Positions 59,898 to 64,000 of a stretch of DNA of 64,000 nucleotides are shown one piece after another; position 1 is the first letter of the stretch, and every line of letters starts with the position of its first letter. The DNA comes from Myxococcus stipitatus (lineage in GTDB: Bacteria > Myxococcota > Myxococcia > Myxococcales > Myxococcaceae). The notes beneath the pieces were generated by a model. The model was not told the DNA's origin. It saw nothing but the letters and a program-made list of their open reading frames with translations, and did not search any database. The stretch spans positions 6,384,001 through 6,448,000 of the forward strand of contig NZ_CP147913.1 in the NCBI RefSeq assembly GCF_037414475.1, read 5' to 3'. The position numbers and the translations under genes are program-made.

Positions 59898-60644
59898 TCA
59901 GGACATCTTCGCGACGAGCCTGAGCGGCAGGTTGCGCAGGAAGAACCCCACCACGGTCCAGGGCCAGCCGGGGACGTAGGCGCTCACCGGCTCGCGCTCG
60001 ATGGCCTTCACCAGCGCGCGTGAGCCTTTCTCCGCATCGACGGCGAACGGCAGCTTCTTGGCCCCCGCGTTCAGCTCCGTGTGGATATAGCCGGGATAAA
60101 TCGTGGAGACCTTGATGGGTGTGCCGAGCAGCTCCGCGCGGATGCCCTCCGTCAGCGTCGCGAGCCCCGCCTTGGTGGCCGCGTACACGGTGAGGTGGCG
60201 AGGCAATCCGCGCATGGCGCTCATCGAGGAGATGGTGACCAGGTGCCCCTGGCCCTGTTTGCGAAGAATGCCCACGGCCGCTTCGCACTGCGCGACGGCG
60301 GCCACGAAGTTCGTCTGCGCCGTCTTCACGTTGGTGGCGAAGTTGCCTGTGCCCAGCCGCTTCCCCACGCCGATGCCCGCGTTGATGATGATGCGGTCCA
60401 GGCTCCCCAAATCTTGGGCGAAGGCGTTGAAGACCTCGAACACGCGTTCGTGCTCATTCACATCCAGCTCGCGCACGGAGATGTGAAGGCCCGGGTGCTT
60501 CGTCAGCAGCTCCGAGCGAAGCGCATCCAGCCGGTCCGTCCTCCGGGCACACAGCGCGAGGTTGTGACCCCGCGCTGCGAACTCCCGAGCCATGCCCTCA
60601 CCCAGCCCGGAGCTGGCGCCGGTAATCAGGATGTTCTTTCGCAT
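59898..60644 (-). CDS. Short-chain dehydrogenase/reductase, LvaD-like position
   Basis: A 248-residue SDR. The NAD(P) loop is TGASSGLGEG, with ARRTDRL after it favouring NADP. NAGIG follows, and the catalytic triad is in ISSMSAMRGLPRHLTVYAATKAGLAT. STIYPGYIHTELN is typical of the classical type. It is the last gene of a four-gene minus-strand run beginning with acyl-CoA dehydrogenase. In the P. putida lva operon the SDR LvaD reduces a 4-oxoacyl-CoA; a similar role is inferred here from order only. Start ATG 60644 with GAGGAG upstream. Confidence 0.9.
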   Translation of the reverse strand: MRKNILITGASSGLGEGMAREFAARGHNLALCARRTDRLDALRSELLTKHPGLHISVRELDVNEHERVFEVFNAFAQDLGSLDRIIINAGIGVGKRLGTGNFATNVKTAQTNFVAAVAQCEAAVGILRKQGQGHLVTISSMSAMRGLPRHLTVYAATKAGLATLTEGIRAELLGTPIKVSTIYPGYIHTELNAGAKKLPFAVDAEKGSRALVKAIEREPVSAYVPGWPWTVVGFFLRNLPLRLVAKMS

Positions 60645-60655
60645 GGAGGCGCTCC

Positions 60656-61348
60656 TCAGCGGTACGTGACGAGGGCGCGGTGCGGCCCCTCGAAGTGGGA
60701 GTGCTCGTTGAGCGTCGAGAGGTGGGGGCCTCGGTCGCTGTAGACGACCTTGGTGATGCCGCAGTTGGCGAGCGTCCAGTTCAGCCGGAACGCGTACTCG
60801 TCCGGGATGCGGAGCAGGTGCTGACAGATGGCGGTGACAGGCCCACCCGAGGTGAACACCAGCGCAGTCTTGGACGGGCCCAGGTCCTGGATGAGCGAGT
60901 CGAGCGCCCGGATGCAGCGCTGTTGGAACGCGGGCCAGGACTCGGCGTACTCGTGGTCGTGTTTGCCCGCGAGCCATCGGGCCACGGCCTGTCCGAACAT
61001 GTCCTGGATGGCGCGATGCGGGTCCGGTGCGGTGGCGAGGTCCTCCATCCACGCCGCGTGGTTCGCGTATCGCGGCGTGTGCCGGACGATGAGCTCGACG
61101 TGGTCGAACTCATTGAAGCCCGGGATGCGCACCGGAGCGGTGTCATGGCCGAGCGCCTTCAAGCACGTCTGCGCCGTCTGTTGGTGGCGGGCGAGTGTCC
61201 CCGTGATGACCGCGTCGACCTTCGTCTGCCGGGCCTTGAGGGCCTCGCCCAGCACTCGAGCCTGGATGTAACCCGTCTCGGAGAGCTGGTCGTAGTTCTC
61301 CGCGCCGAAGGACGCCTGTCCATGGCGGATGAGATACACAGCGCCCAT
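60656..61348 (-). CDS. Histidine phosphatase family protein
   Basis: A 230-residue phosphatase of the PGAM-like branch. RHGQASFG holds the phospho-accepting His in VYLIRHGQA, and TGTLARHQQTAQTCL the second Arg site. The distal acidic residue is in FNEFDHVELI, and the late His is in FTSGGPVTAICQHLL, where the usual HGG is SGG-like. The substrate is unknown. The start codon follows the phosphotransferase stop directly (TGAATG), so it is translationally linked. Inferred: it could remove phosphate from an intermediate of the same pathway. Confidence 0.87.
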   Translation of the reverse strand: MGAVYLIRHGQASFGAENYDQLSETGYIQARVLGEALKARQTKVDAVITGTLARHQQTAQTCLKALGHDTAPVRIPGFNEFDHVELIVRHTPRYANHAAWMEDLATAPDPHRAIQDMFGQAVARWLAGKHDHEYAESWPAFQQRCIRALDSLIQDLGPSKTALVFTSGGPVTAICQHLLRIPDEYAFRLNWTLANCGITKVVYSDRGPHLSTLNEHSHFEGPHRALVTYR

Positions 61349-62440
61349 TCAGCGGCCCGCCTTCCGGATGATGCGCTTGCAGCGCCAGTCGAAGTAGGTC
61401 ACCAGCGCCCAGAAGTTCTTGAACGCCGGGTTGCGTGTCTGCTTGTGGTGATAGCGGTAATAGATTTGCTGGATGATGACGGCGAGCCGGAAGATTCCGA
61501 AGACCTCGTAGAAGGTCCAGTTGGCGGGCTTCAGGCCGGAGCGCTGGAGGTAGTAGTCGACGACCTCCTGCCGCCGCAGCATGCCGGGCAGGTGCGTGGG
61601 CTGGCGCCGCGTGGCGCGCATGAAGAACGTGTCATCCGCCTCCACCCAGTAGGCCAGCGCGCTGCCCAGGTCCATCAGCGGGTCGCCCAGCGTGGCCATC
61701 TCCCAGTCGAGCACACCGATGACACGCGTGGGCTCCGCCGGGTCCAGCACCACGTTGTCGAAGCGCCAGTCGTTGTGGATGACACAGGTGGCGATGTCAT
61801 CGGGGATGTTGCTCTTGAGCCAGTCGCGCACGTAGCGGTAGCTCGGCACGTTCCACGTCCGCGCCTTCTCGAAGCGGTCCGACCAGCCCTCCACCTGACG
61901 GCGGGGATAGCCCGGGCCCTTGCCGAGCGAGGACAGGCCCACGGCCTGGGCATCCACGGCGTGCAGCTCCAGCAGCTTGTCGATGACGTTGAGACAGAGC
62001 TGGCGCGTCTGGTCCCGGTCCAGGTTCAGCCCGCGGGGCAGGTTGGCGCGAGGGATGAGTCCCTCGATGCGCTCCATGACGTAGAAGTCCGTGCCCAGGA
62101 TGGTCGGGTCCTGGCACAGCCCCACCATGCGGGGCACCCAGGGATACGCGGGCTTGAGGGCCTGCTGTACGCGGTACTCGCGCGACATGTCGTGCGCGGA
62201 CTTCGCCTTCGTGCCCGAGGGGGGCCTGCGGAGGATGAGGTCCCGGTGGGGATACAGGAGGCGATAGGTCCAGTTGGAGGCGCCACCGGAGAACTGCGTC
62301 ACCGTGGGCGTGCCTTCCAGCGAGGGCACCTGTTGCTTCAGCCACGCGTCGACGGCGGCGACGTTCAGCTCCTCACCGGAGCGCACCGAGCCGGGCGTGT
62401 CGATCGAGGCGGTGGAGGTGGCGTGGGTGGCCATGGTCAT
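61349..62440 (-). CDS. APH-type phosphotransferase of the ACAD10/11 and LvaA kind
   Basis: A 363-residue kinase-like protein. FSGGASNWTYRL is the nucleotide loop, LILRRPP the Lys strand, and VIHNDWRFDNVVLD with VLDWEMATLGDPLMDLG the catalytic and metal loops (HND and DWE). The same architecture occurs in LvaA and in the kinase domain fused to ACAD10/11, which phosphorylate 4-hydroxyacyl-CoA. Its start overlaps the acyl-CoA dehydrogenase stop (ATGA at 62437-62440). The substrate is inferred from the neighbours, not shown. The second Met two codons on is an alternative start. Confidence 0.88.
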   Translation of the reverse strand: MTMATHATSTASIDTPGSVRSGEELNVAAVDAWLKQQVPSLEGTPTVTQFSGGASNWTYRLLYPHRDLILRRPPSGTKAKSAHDMSREYRVQQALKPAYPWVPRMVGLCQDPTILGTDFYVMERIEGLIPRANLPRGLNLDRDQTRQLCLNVIDKLLELHAVDAQAVGLSSLGKGPGYPRRQVEGWSDRFEKARTWNVPSYRYVRDWLKSNIPDDIATCVIHNDWRFDNVVLDPAEPTRVIGVLDWEMATLGDPLMDLGSALAYWVEADDTFFMRATRRQPTHLPGMLRRQEVVDYYLQRSGLKPANWTFYEVFGIFRLAVIIQQIYYRYHHKQTRNPAFKNFWALVTYFDWRCKRIIRKAGR

Positions 62441-63672
62441 CTCCGGGAGAAACCGCGCCGGGCCAGCTCGATGCGGGCGATGACGCCCTTGTGGACTTCG
62501 TCCGGTCCGTCCGCGAGCCGCAGCGTGCGTGCCTGGGCGAAGAATGCCGACAGCGGCGTGTCCTGGGAAAGCCCCGCGCCGCCATGAATCTGCATGGCGT
62601 CGTCCACGATGCGCTGGAGGACATTGGGCGCCACGACCTTGATGGCGGAAATCTCGGTCATCGCGCCCAGCGCGCCCACTTCATCCATCTTCCACGCGGC
62701 GTACATCGTGAGCAGGCGGGCCTGGTCGATGGCGATGCGGGCATCGGCCACGCGCTCGCGGTTGCCGCCCAGGTTGAGGAGGGGCTTGCCGAAGGCGGTG
62801 CGGTTCATGCCCCGGTCAATCATCAGCTCCAGCGCCCGCTCCGCCGCGCCGATGCAGCGCATGCAGTGGTGGATGCGGCCGGGGCCCAGCCGGCCCTGCG
62901 CGATCTCGAAGCCCATGCCCGGGCCCCCGATGATGTTGGAGACGGGCACGCGCACGTTCTCGAAGTGGACCTCGCCGTGGCCGTGGGGCGCGTCGTAGTC
63001 GCCGAAGACGGGCAGCATGCGGCGGATGGTGACGCCCGGCGCGTCCAGGGGCACGAGCACCATGGAGTGCTGATGATGCCGGTCCGCCCCGGTGTCGGGC
63101 GTGCGGGCCATGAAGATGGTGACTTTGGCGCGAGGATGGCCCAGGCCCGTGGACCACCACTTGGCGCCGTTGAGGACGACCTCGTCACCTTCGACGACGG
63201 CGGTGGCCTCCATGTTGGTGGCGTCCGAGGACGCGACGCCGGGCTCCGTCATGCAGAACACCGAGCGGATGTCGCCCGCGAGCAGCGGCTTGAGCCAGCG
63301 CTCCTTCTGCGCGTCGGTGCCGTACTTCCACAGCACCTCCATGTTGCCGGTGTCGGGGGCGTTGCAGTTGAAGACCTCGGGGGCCATGAGGCTGCGCCCG
63401 GTCTCCTCGGCGATGGGGGCGTACTCGAGCGTGGACAGGCCCGGGGCGAGCTTCTCGTCGGGGAGGAACAGGTTCCACAACCCCTGCTCACGGGCGCGGG
63501 CCTTGAGGTCCTCCATCACCTGGGACACCGGCCACGTCTTCCAGTCACCGGCGCGCGAGGCCTCCTGAATCTCCTGGTAGTAGCGCGGCTCGGCGGGCTC
63601 GATGTGCTCGCGCATGAACCGCTTCACGCGCTCCAGGTAGTCCTTGCTTCTGGCGCTCGGCTCGAAGTCCAC
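62437..63672 (-). CDS. Acyl-CoA dehydrogenase, ACAD10/11-like
   Basis: A 411-residue FAD enzyme. The first signature is CMTEPGVASSDATNMEAT with VVLNGAKWWSTG, and the second lies in IHGGAGLSQDTPLSAFFAQARTLRLADGPDEVHKG. Where ordinary dehydrogenases have the catalytic Glu in YEGT, this one reads ADGPDEV, as in ACAD10/11 and LvaC. Start GTG 63672 with AGGAGG in front gives the family N-terminus DFEPSARSKDYLERVKRF. It leads the four-gene operon and is divergent from the LysR gene. Inferred role: elimination of phosphate from 4-phosphoacyl-CoA to give an enoyl-CoA. Confidence 0.9.
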   Translation of the reverse strand: MDFEPSARSKDYLERVKRFMREHIEPAEPRYYQEIQEASRAGDWKTWPVSQVMEDLKARAREQGLWNLFLPDEKLAPGLSTLEYAPIAEETGRSLMAPEVFNCNAPDTGNMEVLWKYGTDAQKERWLKPLLAGDIRSVFCMTEPGVASSDATNMEATAVVEGDEVVLNGAKWWSTGLGHPRAKVTIFMARTPDTGADRHHQHSMVLVPLDAPGVTIRRMLPVFGDYDAPHGHGEVHFENVRVPVSNIIGGPGMGFEIAQGRLGPGRIHHCMRCIGAAERALELMIDRGMNRTAFGKPLLNLGGNRERVADARIAIDQARLLTMYAAWKMDEVGALGAMTEISAIKVVAPNVLQRIVDDAMQIHGGAGLSQDTPLSAFFAQARTLRLADGPDEVHKGVIARIELARRGFSRR

Positions 63673-63765
63673 GGCGGGGCCTCCTGTGTGTCCTGCGTGA
63701 GGTGCGGAGGGCATCCTTGGCACCCGTCCCTTGTTGAATCCACTGAATGTTGGTCATGTGTCGTC

Positions 63766-64000
63766 ATGAACCCAGTTCATGACTCCGCCTCCAGGACCGG
63801 GCCCCTGGACCTCAACCTCTTCCGGGTGTTCGACGTGGTCTACCGGGAGCGGAACCTGACGCGCGCCGCGGAGGTGTTGTTCCTCAGCCAGTCGGCGGTG
63901 AGCCACGCGCTGGCTCGGCTGAAGGAGCAGCTGGGGGCACCGCTGTTCGTCCGGGAGGGCAGGGGCGTGGCGCCCACGCCGTTGGCGGAGCGGCTGGCTC
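63766..64000 (+). CDS. LysR-family transcriptional regulator (partial, C-terminus beyond window)
   Basis: The frame starts at ATG 63766 and runs open to the window edge, 78 codons. The HTH is clear: DLNLFRVFDVVYRERNLTRAAEVLFLSQSAVSHALARLKEQLGAPLFVREGRGVAPTPLAERL. It is divergent from the ACAD operon over 93 bases, the classical arrangement for a LysR regulator that controls its neighbour and itself. The effector-binding domain is outside the window. Confidence 0.9.
   Translation, partial: MNPVHDSASRTGPLDLNLFRVFDVVYRERNLTRAAEVLFLSQSAVSHALARLKEQLGAPLFVREGRGVAPTPLAERLA

Noticed and set aside
63673..63765. LysR binding box between the ACAD operon and lysR gene
   Set aside because: Only a direct TGAAT repeat is seen, not a clear T-N11-A inverted repeat. 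It may still exist, but I cannot support it.

Overview
The window is about 69-70% G+C, and nearly every gene has G or C in third codon positions. The gene repertoire points to a myxobacterium, most likely Myxococcaceae. It includes a predatory-bacterium style set of secreted lipoproteins with DAG-repeat linkers, a deltaproteobacterial outer-membrane porin-like protein next to lysA, PduO-type adenosyltransferase, EtfBA, Ku and a TatC with a large insertion. No rRNA, tRNA, CRISPR array, insertion sequence or prophage was seen. About 60 protein genes fill the window, and the only non-coding gap over 300 bases (54437-54744) holds a regulatory leader.

Layout. 1-3.5 kb: iron permease (cut by the edge), thyA-folA and a cobalamin adenosyltransferase. 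3.5-11 kb: queG, a DMT exporter, a GH114 lipoprotein, an ATP-grasp protein, a proline-rich secreted protein, an MTA phosphorylase and a YihY membrane protein. 11-16 kb: two membrane-associated proteases, Ku and MutM. 16-23.8 kb: a long plus-strand cluster with an outer-membrane porin-like protein, an LptM-like lipoprotein, lysA, dapA, dapB, a FAH-family enzyme, folK and a TPR protein, linked by ATGA/GTGA overlaps. 23.8-29 kb: kdsD, fructose-6-phosphate aldolase/transaldolase, acyl-CoA dehydrogenase and etfBA. 29-43.6 kb: a Coa1-like protein, an unusual S24/S26-GNAT fusion, MBL exonuclease, MOSC, pentapeptide protein, RluA-type synthase, PBP1A, pyrF, SDR, arylsulfatase and ThrE. 43.6-54 kb: AsmA-like protein, histone deacetylase-like hydrolase, MCP, MFS, tatB-tatC, an RCK protein and metX. 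54.7-64 kb: GST, an Ada-like protein, AraC, a Cys-rich secreted protein, dienelactone hydrolase, a YopT-like cysteine protease, and a four-gene minus-strand operon (ACAD, phosphotransferase, histidine phosphatase, SDR) facing a LysR gene.

The most striking signal is upstream of metX on the minus strand. A sigma-70-type promoter is followed within a few bases by a 24-codon open frame whose residues 8-14 are CMCRMSM. An intrinsic terminator follows whose 5' arm is perfectly complementary over 9 bases to the leader codons just after the Met/Cys run. This has the parts of a methionine/cysteine-responsive transcription attenuator. Other points of interest are the YopT-like protease with atypical base composition, the TatC periplasmic insertion of roughly 150 residues, the catalytically degenerate S24/S26 domain fused to GNAT, the RCK protein without a K+ filter, a perfect palindrome before the acyl-CoA dehydrogenase, and the lva-like operon at the right end.
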